DNA of 64,000 nucleotides, taken from the NCBI GenBank assembly GCA_032158295.1, contig CM063250.1, positions 4,947,001 to 5,011,000 of the forward strand. Reading direction: 5' to 3'. Positions within the stretch are counted from its first letter, which is position 1. Every line of letters starts with the position of its first letter. The notes beneath the pieces were generated by a model. That model saw nothing but the letters and a program-made list of their open reading frames with translations, had not been told where the DNA came from and ran no database searches. A program made the position numbers and the translations under genes. Of this stretch, positions 32,001 to 47,343 are shown one piece after another. Source of the DNA: Pycnopodia helianthoides (Eukaryota > Echinodermata > Asteroidea > Forcipulatida > Asteriidae).

Positions 32001-33775
32001 GTAATAACAATTTAATATTTACCGCAGCCCCCCCCCCCCAAAAAAAAAAAAAAAAAAAAAACCCACACCAAACAACAACAACAACAACAACACAAACAAG
32101 CAAACAACCAAGTTGAAACTAAAACACTAACTTTCTGGCGTATAATCAGTTTGGGCTGTTTTGAGTGCTCAGTCGAAACGAAAAAGGGGGATAGGTGCAC
32201 AGTAAGTAAAACAAAACAATGGAAGCTTAAAAAGGCAGATGATTTGTTGCAAAAGCTCGACGGCTCAACCACCGTACTAGTAATAGCAGTATCATAATCA
32301 CAACTTCAATTATTAGAATGCAATTTTGATTTCCGTATTTTCCAGTAATTGATGTATTGTTATAAAAGACATCTTTGAAATAAACGCAAAGCGTGTGTAA
32401 CGAAAAAGAAAGAATAGAAAATAATAATTCAAATAAAACAATAGACAACATATAACTATTATCAATTGTTTTAAATGATTGCGATTAGTGTTTCCTGTTT
32501 CTCTTTAGTCCTTTTACCTTTGTATACACCAACACATAAGTAAAACAAGAATAGACAAGTAAATCACACTGAACGAACAATTTATGTCACTTTTAACCAA
32601 AACAGTACGTTACTGACAATCTTGGGCTATTCCAAGATCCACTTTGCCGTTTGTCAGCATTAATGGGTAATACTAAAATAGGCCTCCGTAAATTAGGCTT
32701 CAATACTAGACTGTAATACGGATTACAAAACCAATTACACGAATCTGCTGACATCATATCATTTATTTTATCTCCATTATGGTCATTACTCGAACTCAAT
32801 TATCATATTTACCTTTTTGCAGTTTGATTTTATTGAGTATACCATGTAGACTCGATGGTGTGACTTTGATGGCGTGATCGTTCGTCTCGTCAAAACGTTA
32901 TACCATTCCCATTAGGCTACCTATATCATCATCTACATGCAACATTCATTCGTTAGGAATCACGAACTACCCGTAGTATGCTTGTGCGCGTGGGTGTGTC
33001 GTCTTCCGCGGTTGTTATAACAGTGCTGTCGTTTTGGTCCAGTGGCCAGTGATTTGCCGTCCTGCCGTGCTGGCAACCAAGGTCGGCATTATAATAATTG
33101 TAACCCGTACACGTGCTTTGAGCATAGAGCAATTGCTTTGAATGGGATTATTGACACGAAGCCAAATGGACCAGGCCCACTTTCACAATAGGTGTACTTG
33201 ATTGATGATTATAATTAAGCGGGAATTCTGCTGCTAAGTCATGTTTCATAAGAGTGCAGCTTCTGTCCTCCCCCGAGAGACAACAAAAACCCCAGAACAA
33301 GGCTGATTTATTGGCCCAATTATCAATAAAGATACAATGAAAGTCACCGGTGAAAGTTTCAGCTGAATATAGTTTCTACTTGTTGAGTAAAAAACAAAGC
33401 AAAACAATTGTCACAGGGTATTTTCATCGAGAGCGTCGAATCCATCCAAGTTTAGCGAGGTGACAGCGGGTACCAACCGTAGCTCTGGCAGCAGCATTTC
33501 CAAATGAACATCAAGGAAATTTGAATCTCCACAACTCTCCTTGAGGTGTGTTTTTTGGGGATTCAAATTTCCCGACATTGATTTCTGATCAACGGGGGCA
33601 TTTCAGACGAAATAATTTCGCAGGATGCTTACTACCGTTACCATCTTTATAACGAGTAGTAGGCTTGGGGTTATTAATAGAAGGTATGCCCAGAGAGTAG
33701 TTTTGCTAGAGGGGCGACAAAAACTATGTACTCGTGAAAAGCAAAGTATTTTTTTACGTCTGAATTTAATTTTAA

Positions 33776-34164
33776 ATGAACATTACAGAATTGGTTTTTG
33801 CTAACAAAACAGTTGCTGACAGTGTAAGCACTTTATGTAATCCACCATATACATAAACTGACAAACCTGTAGAAGTTTGAGATCGATCGGCCATGCATCT
33901 GGGTCACGAGAAAATAGTGAAAAACCGTTTACACATTTGCATGAAATCAATATAGATTCAACAAATGCATAAAACGCTCACTGAGCGACAAACTCCAATC
34001 GGAAAATTAGTTTATTCATTTCTCATCAAATATGGCATTTCAAACAGAAATATTTCAAGGGATGTTTTCTACTATCATCATCATTAGACTGTGTAAGTTT
34101 TATGTAAATCTGTAATCAAAAGTATATTTTACAATTTTGTTTCTTACCAATTCTGTAATGTTCC
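33776..34164 (+). mobile_element. Family A TTAA MITE, copy 4
   Basis: TTAA at 33772-33775 and 34165-34168; left end ATGAACATTACAGAATTGG, right end CCAATTCTGTAATGTTCC. A four-base TGCA insertion follows CGGCCA. Confidence 0.9.
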
Positions 34165-34624
34165 TTAATGCACGACAGAAATGACTGTTGGATTACAATA
34201 AGAGGAGATCAGCATCCTTTGGTGTCATCATGGAAGACGCCTCCTCGATGCTCTTGTGTTATATTTGTTGGTCTAAGTGTCTTAACTGAGATGTTTGTGT
34301 ACCCGATTACGTCGGCAGGTCCGACAGCTCTGCCGAATAAAAACGGAGTGCGCTATACCACAAGAGGGCGCTAAGCTCAAATAATGGTCAGGGCTTGATA
34401 ATGGTAGTACAAATTGCAGCTGGTCTAGCACATTGGCAGTGTTGGACAAATTTAAAATATCTAGACTCGAGAAAGCTATGGGTTTTTCTTTTTTTTCCGA
34501 TGGTAATTGGTAAATTAAAAATTAAAATGAAGTAATGTCGGTATCCTGACATTATCTCACATCCATCAGCCATGGTACAAACAATCTTGCGTGATGTATT
34601 TTGAACATGGCATATTCGATATAG

Positions 34625-34735
34625 TTTGTGTATGTTTTTTATGGCTTGAAACAGCATCATCTGTCCAATTTTGTTCGGATAAAACTTCTTAGTATAAAAA
34701 TGTATTTCGGCGGAAATTGGGTCATGCAAAACTAT
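34625..34735 (+). repeat. Repeat L copy 2
   Basis: Same phrase order as 470-560, about 75% alike by eye. The minus-strand 113-codon frame across it is treated as chance. Confidence 0.55.
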
Positions 34736-35382
34736 GAAATAATTATGAGAATGTAGTTACATGTCAAATAGCGCGCAGCATTCTTACAAAGCGATGTAAC
34801 GGTCATAATGTCTTTTTCAGACAGTGTTAGTTTCATCAGGCGGTGTCTTTATTGAAACTAAAGAATGGGAATTTAATTTTCCCTTCATAAACAATAATGT
34901 AATGACCTTTAAGGTATTTAGAACTGAATTAGTTCGACTGAATCGTAAGGTAAACTAGTTTAATATTTTCCTTATAAAATAACCAGCTGTATGAATGCAT
35001 CTGTCTCTGACCAATAGCACCAAGTGCGCCAGCCAGTTGGCTTGTTTCGACAGAAGCTGGTCAAACCAAGGAATGCATAGCGCCCCCATTGGAAAGTTTC
35101 AGTCCAATATCGCATATCCAACACTTCGCTAAGTGTGTAGTCTTGCTCACAGACGCTACTCAATGATTTTTTTTTAAACCGGATAATCGATGTTCCTTAA
35201 AGGGTGCACCACACAAGATATGTAGAAAACAGCCCGCCGGCCTCATAAATATTTGACAGGTTTGAGAGCCAAACAAATAAATAAATTGAAAAAGGGGGGG
35301 GGGGGTAGGTAAGTGTAAACATTCTGCAGAATATTGTGACCTGTTTATGACTTGCAACTTGAACTATTTTGGATGACCTAAG

Positions 35383-35555
35383 GCCCTGACAAAATGGTCT
35401 TATTTGCTGAGAGGTGTAGGGCAATTATTTTAAGATCATGGTTCTCGGATGACGTTTGGAAATTTACATAAGTGTTGGGGGTGCTTTTATTTGGACGAAG
35501 AATAACCAGACGGGCCTTGGGAGAACCAATGCCAAATTGAGCAGAGGAAGTTGGG
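35383..35555 (-). repeat. Repeat M copy 2 (inverted)
   Basis: GGCCCTGACAAAATGGTCTT, ATTTGCTGAGAGG and TTTATTTGGACGAAGAATAA are the reverse complement of the 30160-30390 phrases. Confidence 0.6.
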
Positions 35556-35694
35556 AAGTTAATGAATACAAAGCTGTGAGACTTTTAAGTGTTTGAAAAT
35601 TATTTTGTTGGGGGAAAACTTAGCATCTTGCACTGAACGCTGTGAGAGTTCGAGTTTATCTAGTGGGGGTGCACCTGCTTTACAATGCGGGTCT

Positions 35695-35860
35695 TTGCAG
35701 CACAGGGCCTTGATCAGGTCTGTGCAGCACAGGGCCTCGGTAAGGTCTCTGCAGCACAGGGCCTCGGTAAGGTCTCTGCAGCACAGGGCCTTGGTAAGGT
35801 CTCTGCAGCACAGGGCCTTGGTAAGGTCTAATTTGCAGCACAGCGCCTTGATCAGGTCGA
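35695..35860. repeat. 27-bp minisatellite, six units
   Basis: Unit GCAGCACAGGGCCTTGGTAA GGTCTCT repeated six times with few changes; the last unit has a three-base insertion. Because 27 is a multiple of three, both strands stay open, giving nine-residue repeats LTKALCCRD (minus) and LQHRALVRS (plus). No start context, splice site or family supports a protein. Confidence 0.85.
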
Positions 35861-35944
35861 TACAAGAATCTTTTGACTTGCCCTCCTGTGAATGACGCTT
35901 TAGTTTCGTGTATAGTTTGTTTAATGTATACACTCTAAAAAAAA

Positions 35945-36170
35945 AACCTCCGGATCAGAGTTGACCCAAAGACCTGGATTCCGGGGTCCCGTGTGGGGCC
36001 TGTCTCATTTCTAGGTCAGTGAGGCCCTTGACCCGGAATCTGTGTCAAAATGACCCAGAAATTAGTCTGAGTTATAATCCCATTTTTGTGAGCAGGTTCC
36101 GGTTCCGTCTGACCCGGTAACGGATCATCAGGGCCTCCTGTGGCGTGGAATCCGGGTCAGTTTTTATCTG
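35945..36170 (-). mobile_element. Family G element, copy 3
   Basis: GGATCAGAGTTGACCC, GACCCGGAATCTGTGTCAAA and GAATCCGGGTCAGTTTTTAT are the same building phrases as at 31165. Bounded by A and T runs. Confidence 0.6.
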
Positions 36171-36355
36171 GGATTTTTTTTTTTAGTATGTAAGGGCCTT
36201 GTCACATGAGGAGATTTTTTACAGGCAACTCTGAGGTAACCAACTGCACTGCATTTACACAACGAACGCTACGCCGGGTTCCACAAGAGCAATTTTTTCA
36301 ACAGTATAACCGTTCCGGAGAAAAATGATGTGAAAATTGACTGTAAATGGATTTT

Positions 36356-36477
36356 CTTCTTGGAGATTGCCGTAGAACTGGTTGCCTGGTAATTGCCTCG
36401 TGTGACACTGGGATAGAGGCCATGTAGCACGAGGCAATTTACAGCCGACCAATTCCGGGCAATCTCCAAGAAGAACA
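36356..36477. repeat. Foldback with CTTCTTGGAGATTGCC arms
   Basis: CTTCTTGGAGATTGCC and GGTAATTGCCTCGTG at the left face CACGAGGCAATT and GGGCAATCTCCAAGAAG at the right. About 45-bp arms. Lies within a CCTTGTCACATGAGG-type repeat starting near 36190. Confidence 0.7.
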
Positions 36478-36704
36478 TTCGTTTACATTTCAGTTTTCGC
36501 ATTATTTTCCTGGGGGATCATAGTGAGCTACAGCTAGAGGAATTGTCTCTTGTGCTGATGACGAAGTGTTCCTTGTGCATGAAGTGCAGTTGGGTGCCTC
36601 CAACTTACCTAAAAATTGCCCTGCAGTGACATGGCCGCATTCAGTAAATGGTAATCTGCCTACTTCTCTCTGTAGGGCAATCATTGGTGCCATAATTCAA
36701 TTAA

Positions 36705-37081
36705 AGGAACATTACAGAATTGGTAATTGTAAAATATACTTTTGATCACAGATTTACATAAAACTTACACGGTCTAATGATGATGATAGTAGAAAACATC
36801 CCTTGAAATATTTCTGTCTGAAATGCCATATTTGATGAGAAATGAATAAACTAATTTTCCGATTGGAGTTTATCGCTCAGTGAGCGTTTTATTCGTTTTT
36901 TGAACCTATATGATTTCAATGCAAATGTGTAATCGGTTTTTCACTATTTTCTCGTGACCCAGATGGCCGATCGATCTCAAACTTCTACAGGTTTGTCAGT
37001 TTATGTATATGGTGGATTACATAAAGTGCTTACACTGCCAGCAACTGTTTTGTTAGCCAAAACCAATTCGGTAATGTTCCT
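36705..37081 (-). mobile_element. Family A TTAA MITE, copy 5 (inverted)
   Basis: TTAA at 36701-36704 and 37082-37085, terminal repeats intact, internal order reversed relative to the other copies. The cleanest TTAA duplication in the window. Confidence 0.92.
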
Positions 37082-37182
37082 TTAATAGATGCTCGCAAGT
37101 TTTTCTCTCCAGCATCCAACATGTCAGGTACTAAGATCCCCTCTCTGAGATGTTTGAACTATTCTTGTAAATTTTCTTTTAA

Positions 37183-37572
37183 AGGCAGTGGATACTTTTG
37201 GTAATTACTCAAAAAAATACATTAACATAAAAACTTACTTGGTAAGGAGCACCTGAGAGCTGCTGATGATAGTCCAAAACATTGTGAGAAACGACTCCCT
37301 CTGAAGTATTAAATGTAGTTTTTGAGAAAGAGGTAATTTCTCACTAAAATATTTGAATCTGAAAGAGACTTCAGGCATGAATTGCCTTTCTTATGCATTT
37401 AAAAGCACACAATTCTATGCACCAAGGGGTGTTTTGTCTTTCATTATTTGCTTGCAACTTCGATGACCAATTGAGCCAAAATGTTCACAGGTTTGTTATT
37501 TTATGCATATGTTGGAATACACCAAGTGAGGATACTATAGTCTTTGACAATTACCAAAAGTATATCCTGCCT
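37183..37572 (-). mobile_element. Family B TTAA MITE, copy 4
   Basis: TTAA at 37179-37182 and 37573-37576; ends AGGCAGTGGATACTTTTGGT and ACCAAAAGTATATCCTGCCT. Only 98 bp from family A copy 5. Confidence 0.88.
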
Positions 37573-38159
37573 TTAAGCCGCAACGTCTAGACTCCAAACC
37601 CAGTCCGCTAAGAAAAGCCCGCCCACACAATCATGTAAAAGAAAGATAAAATGAGAGATCGAAAAAAAATATATATATATAGGCACAGTACAAAGTGAGG
37701 CTTTAAAAACACCCACAACAAATAGTAATCCCACCTGTACTGAATTATCACATCAGATAGTTCAATTCCATTCATGTCGCCCTCACTTTCTTAGTTCAAC
37801 TTCAACGGAATTGCGGATGCCATAATTATTATTTCTTTAAAGCTATAAAATATATTTTCCTGATCATTTTGCTTTTGTAGACTCAATAATTGTCAATTAC
37901 ATGCTTGGTAAATCCCAACAAGTACAGGTTTACCTTATAAACGACGAATGCTCGTAATAATATGCTGTTTTCATCTGTGCTTAGCTTGAAATAGTTTCTT
38001 CATCAATTTTGAACAGAATCTGTTACTTCGCCGGTAAGCAAATCCTTTGACTGATTTAATATTGGCCGTTAGCACTCTTAGTGGTCGAAACGAACTCATT
38101 CTATATTTCTGAAAATGTGAACAATTAGCATGGAAATGGAGTCGAAGTATAAGCTATGT

Positions 38160-38205
38160 CCGTGGCTGGGGAGGGGAGGGGGTGGTGGAGGGGGGGGGGT
38201 CACGG
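38160..38205 (+). repeat. G-rich tract
   Basis: Runs of G (GGGGAGGGGAGGGGGTGG then ten G) that could form a quadruplex. A second such tract is at 38408-38436. Confidence 0.5.
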
Positions 38206-39486
38206 CTTTATGGCAGCATCATCAAGACTGCTATCATTTGGGTCTCGTGTCTCATTTTGGTTCATCGTCTGTCTTTTTTAGTTCATGCATGTCAGAATGC
38301 CTTGAACTGTTCTCGTTTTCTGAAGTTGTCGGCTTCCTGATGCTACCCAAAAAACATATTTTATGATTATGTAAACATATTCATCGTGTTTTAAACAGCC
38401 TCCCCTTTTTTGGGGGGTGGGGGTGGGGGAGGAGGCTAGAGGTCCTTTCACATGAGCACCATGTAACAAAGGTCCTCGGTCATGGGTTCCGGTTGTCTGT
38501 CACTTTTGATTGCGATTATTTTAACAAGCTTTCACACGACTTCTTAATAAAACACACATTTACCAACGTCCCTTGTTTTTTTTTTTTTTTTTTTTTTTTG
38601 GGGGGGGGGTTGAGGTATATTTTTCATTCACGGAATACTTTATTCTACTAGTGACACTTTCTTTGCATGACAATAATGATACCGCCATAGCAAGGGTCCA
38701 TGGCACAGTAATCGTTTCACACTATGGTGATTTTAAAATGGTTGCTATTTTTTGGGAAGGAGGTCTAGATCTCTGTTAAAAAATAACAAGGGTCCCTGGT
38801 TATTATTTAACATGGAAAGCTTTCACACAACTGGATCTTGCTATTTTTTTAAACATCGATGTAACTTTAGTCAAGGTCTCTTGTTTAAAATTGTCTCGCG
38901 TGAAAGGGCCGCCATGTCACAACAATTTTTGTTTCACTTATTTTGTCGTCATGTTCTTAAATAGTTGATACAAGGATATCTTAGACAGGAAGGGTAATTT
39001 TGTTTATCTAAATTGAAAACTGATGGCATGTCGTGTTACTATACGCCCTCACATGACGCACAATTACACGTGACCTTTAAGAATGTCCACCGCGTCTGCT
39101 GCACGTTATAGAAAAATAATTTCTTGAATGCCAGGTCATGTAAGGTCAATCCTGGAGCAGTAACTGTCGTTGGGGGCGCCTTTGATGAGTTGTCCAGCTG
39201 CTTCCATGCACTCGCTGTCGGATCTGGACCATTGCAGATAATTCAAGTTTCCCTCTCCCGTAAGTTCTGTTCTTGTCGTCCATACTCTAGTGATTGCATA
39301 TAAAGGCTTACCTCGCACTCTGGTAAATTCCAAAATGTTTCCATATTCTTAAAGCACCTTTGTGGTTGATAAGTTTTGAGGCTCTGCTGGGGTTGCAATT
39401 ATTGTGGGTACTGTCCACGTACAACTACAACAATTTTCTTTTGGAGGATTTTTGCACTTTCTGAATAACAGTTTGAATTCTCCCCA

Positions 39487-39560
39487 CGTTTCGATATAGC
39501 TTACTCTATAGTCGTCCTCTAGTCGCCCGAAGATGACTATCGAGCAAGCTTGTCGAAACG
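39487..39560. repeat. Hairpin with CGTTTCGA / TCGAAACG ends
   Basis: CGTTTCGATATAGCTTACTC at the left and GAGCAAGCTTGTCGAAACG at the right are imperfectly inverted around CGCCCGAAGA. This is the same core plan as foldback E (GTTTCGAGCAG..CTGAAGA..CTGCTCGAAAC). Confidence 0.55.
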
Positions 39561-40074
39561 CTGGAGCAACCAAACAGCTGTTCGCAGAGTGCGACACTCC
39601 TCTAGAAGAGATCTGTACCGGTTGGTACCCAAAAGAAACATCTTCGTAATAATAGGGACCGCTATTATAGGGAAGAGGCCGACAATACTTCACCCCCAAA
39701 CCATTGAGTTGAAGGACACGTTATTATAACAGTCTTAAATCTGTATGATGCTACCCATTACACCATTGCAGACAGAATTGAAATTTCATTAAAACTTCAT
39801 CTTGCCAAGTTCTGAATCTTTAAACTGGCACATGCATTTCGGAAGAGTATAGGCTATCATTTCAATCTGTTTTAATATCATGGTGAAAGGGATATGAGTT
39901 CGTGCAGACTGTCGATGGCATACCAGTCATTCCCTCTAGGGTGGGGATTTAACGTTGATTAGTGCCGAATTCGATCCGTTGAAAGTACGCCATTAGGACG
40001 TCGGTAACTTAAAGCTAATTTTGTCGGACAAAAAATGAACACGCATAGTTGCCAGTAGGTTTTTCTTTTCTGTT

Positions 40075-40080
40075 TTTATT
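40075..40080 (-). terminator. Candidate polyadenylation signal AATAAA for NR4A
   Basis: TTTATT on the plus strand. It is the first exact AATAAA on the gene strand after the stop codon; only AATAAG variants were noticed earlier. Confidence 0.4.
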
Positions 40081-40795
40081 TTCAAGTGTTAGATGAACAT
40101 TGATATAAAATCTGATATAGTCAGTACATTATACACTGAAAAATGGGTAGGGGAGGGAAGGGGGAGGTATAGCTAGGCCATAAAAGGGACAAATACACAA
40201 AAACTACATTTTTCTTTGTAGACCAATTAAAACGACTTTGTTGGACACGTGACTCATCATGATCACACACTTCTACCGGTGAGGGCAGGCTATACATTAT
40301 CATAACTTAAAAACCAGAATAATAAAACACTTGGCAAGATAGCACCGATATTAAAATTAAAAATTAAAATCAACTAAAAAGTCACATACGAGTCTGTCAA
40401 GAGGGATGTGGGATTGTTAACATCAAAATTACATTCAACAGTTTCACAATTTTTTATGTCACAATTTTTACTGTAGAAAATTACAATTAAAAAGGAACTT
40501 AATACATCGAAATTCAATTCTATACGGTAGAGGACAGTACGGTCCTTTTCCCTTTTTTTTCTTCTCAAATAATGCAAAAAACAATTTTGTGCCTTGTCCT
40601 TATTTTTTGTAAATAGAAAAATCTATCGGACAGTTTGTACACACCATTTACCAGACAGACACCCAAAAATTGCAAAACATTCCATTAATCTTCGTTATAA
40701 TTCGGTTTCTCGGTTGCGTCTAAAAAATTGCCAACAGCGCCACCAAAGTTCATGGCCGCGTTTTTTACATAATGTACATGTAAAATCATTGTAAA

Positions 40796-40803
40796 TATGT
40801 ACA
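40796..40803 (-). promoter_or_regulatory. Pumilio-type site UGUACAUA
   Basis: Complement of TATGTACA; second exact UGUANAUA match in the same presumed 3' UTR. Confidence 0.35.
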
Positions 40804-41363
40804 AAATAAACACCCTGCAAGTTACTGGTTGCAATTAGTTGTAATATAAACGTGGAAACCAACACAGAATGGGTGTAAAGATGAAGCATATAACTGCCAC
40901 AAACTGCGCAATATTTGAGGGGAAACAAGGTGGTCGATTGCGTTTACTCAGAGTCATTGTGAAAGACCTAGGACTGGTAATAATATTGCGCGCATTTTTT
41001 TTGGTACACATTTTTTTTTAAAAACGAAAACAGACAACAAGTCATTGTGACTAAAACACGGAAATACACGTATGGGTTTTTTTGAATACAGTTAAGCATT
41101 AGCAATGCAGTAGAAAAAGTCAGTGCAGAAAACTTATGAATTGTATAAACGCATGATGACGATTACGAACAAGTAGGTCTCGATGAAGGTGCGGTGGTAA
41201 AATGAGTTTTAGACAAAAATCTATGTAACTATTTCATTCAAACATGGCAACACTCAAACCATGATTAAAAGTAGCGCTGGTGAATCTGCAGTTGTGACGT
41301 CAGATCCTGGTGTCAAATCAGTGTGAATATTAACGTGGTGTTTATACTTAGAGGTCTGTGGTA

Positions 41364-41392
41364 GAGAGAGAGAGAGAGATAGAGAGAGCGTC
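41364..41392 (+). repeat. (GA)n microsatellite
   Basis: AGAGAGAGAGAGAGATAGAGAGAG. It falls inside the presumed NR4A 3' UTR (CT-rich on the mRNA). Confidence 0.8.
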
Positions 41393-41956
41393 CAAACACG
41401 ACACTCTGCTATATTTATGTGGTGGATGTGCGGACAAAAATCCTATAACCATAACAAGGTGCATCATTTACAGTGTTGTGACTATCCATAAACTCGTTTC
41501 CATTGGAACCGTTCGTTAAAAATGATGACATCAACAAGAGGACGGGTGTGATGTCATAAGTATCTACATATATTTTTTGTTTGTACAGTTTACTGGACTG
41601 GCAGTTAAAAGCAGCTCAAAAAATGATCTGGTTCCCATGTTTTATCTCCAGCCAACGACCAATCGCATTAGGCTGACTGTAAATATTACACGTCTAGTAC
41701 CCTGCCCCCCTTCTTTTAGAAAGAATCCATTTCAGTGATATACTTCAATTTCCTACAGTACATTTATAACATTCCTGTAGAGAGATAAAGAGAAAAAAGA
41801 GAGGAAAAAAAAAAACAAAACAAAAAAAACGGAGTAAATCTGCCATCATCTATTGCAGCATCAGTGGGTCATTTTAAATGCATTGAAAAATTATGCGATT
41901 AACTTTCACGAATTATTTCATTGTTGAAGAATAAAGTCAGTCCACTTTCCAAAAAT

Positions 41957-41990
41957 GAAGATAAATAAATAGGTAAATAAATAGATAATA
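41957..41990 (-). promoter_or_regulatory. AU-rich element cluster in the NR4A 3' UTR
   Basis: On the gene strand it reads TCTATTTATTTACC and then TATTTATTTATCT: four overlapping AUUUA motifs within 34 bases. Such clusters recruit decay factors in immediate-early mRNAs. Function here is inferred. Confidence 0.45.
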
Positions 41991-42398
41991 AGTTAGTTTG
42001 ACTTTCATGAACTATTAAGTTCAGAGTTAGCCTGGCTAGAAAAAGAATATTTGTTTTAGAAAAGAATACAATGAAATGTAACCGGGTAATTTTGTAATCC
42101 TTCAACATCTGCAATTTCAGTGGTTCTTGACAATCGTTTGGTATCCTAAAAAAATAAGTAGTTTTTTTCCAGTTCTGAAATCAATCTTTGTAAAGTGATT
42201 GCATTCACAACAAGTCAAGAAAAAGTGAATAATGTTGATTATGTCCACACGCCCTAATTATTTCAGGCACTTTTCTCGAATGAATTAAAATAAAAACCGT
42301 TAAATTGCAGCTGCTGAATTTCGTCAGTTCCTGAAATATAATTAAGTACAATAGATGCCTTATTTGATTCAACCAAAGCCTTCCATCACCTTTTTAGC

Positions 42399-42406
42399 TA
42401 TTTACA
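42399..42406 (-). promoter_or_regulatory. Pumilio-type site UGUAAAUA
   Basis: Complement of TATTTACA. Exact match to UGUANAUA, about 400 bases after the stop codon. Confidence 0.35.
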
Positions 42407-42671
42407 CATTTCTTTTGGTTTTATCTGAGACTGTTTTATGTCTAGTCACACATAATACGTTACGGGCACTTAATGCCATGTATGAAATAGTTAAAAAATA
42501 AAATTTTGACTCGTGTAAATCATGACTGTTTTTTTTCTCTCAGTACTTTCGTTGTGTTCTTTGAGTGTAAGTGTATGTAGTGTGTGCATGACTATGGACA
42601 ACATGTACAATTTACACTGCTCAGAGCGTCTGTTATGCAGTCTCTTTGAAAATATTAAAGAATACTGTAAG

Positions 42672-42777
42672 CCATGTCCAAACTAACGTGGATACGGCTG
42701 TCACTTCAAACAGCCGTAGCTGAAGTATGGGCAAGTAGTGGTGCAGCCGTATCAATGACGTCAGTTTGGACACAGCC
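42672..42777. mobile_element. Short foldback element 26 bp past the NR4A stop codon
   Basis: Left CATGTCCAAACTAACGTGGA and TACGGCTG; right CAGCCGTATCAATGACGTC and AGTTTGGACACAG. The two ends are inverted copies with four or five mismatches, and an inner CAAACAGCCGTAGC repeats the theme. It carries one TGACGTCA. Confidence 0.65.
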
Positions 42778-42802
42778 TACGGCTGTTTCAAGTATTTGGA
42801 TT

Positions 42803-47343
<4,541 letters not shown>

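Larger units (their letters stand above)
30782..32019 (+). repeat. Tandem duplication of a 618-bp segment
   Basis: Unit 1 is 30782-31399 and unit 2 begins at 31400 with the same TTGTCCTTAATTTTGGTTTT. The two differ at only about ten positions plus homopolymer length. Each unit ends in a family G element. The recent age is inferred from the low divergence. Confidence 0.92.
28527..40050. other. Intergenic region between the FLVCR-like and NR4A genes
   Basis: About 10.7 kb from the FLVCR leader to the NR4A poly(A) signal. It contains repeats C, M and G, a 618-bp tandem duplication, family A and B elements, a 27-bp minisatellite, foldbacks and G-rich tracts. No convincing exon or conserved protein was found. 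Confidence 0.55.
40065..42802 (-). other. Presumed NR4A 3' UTR (about 2.7 kb)
   Basis: Runs from the stop codon to the first canonical AATAAA (complement of 40075-40080). It has many ATTTA pentamers, two exact Pumilio-type octamers, a foldback element just past the stop, and a GA microsatellite. Long AU-rich 3' UTRs are usual for immediate-early genes. Confidence 0.55.

Noticed and set aside
39349..39699. 116-codon minus-strand frame
   Set aside because: Overlaps a hairpin repeat and has no domain signature.
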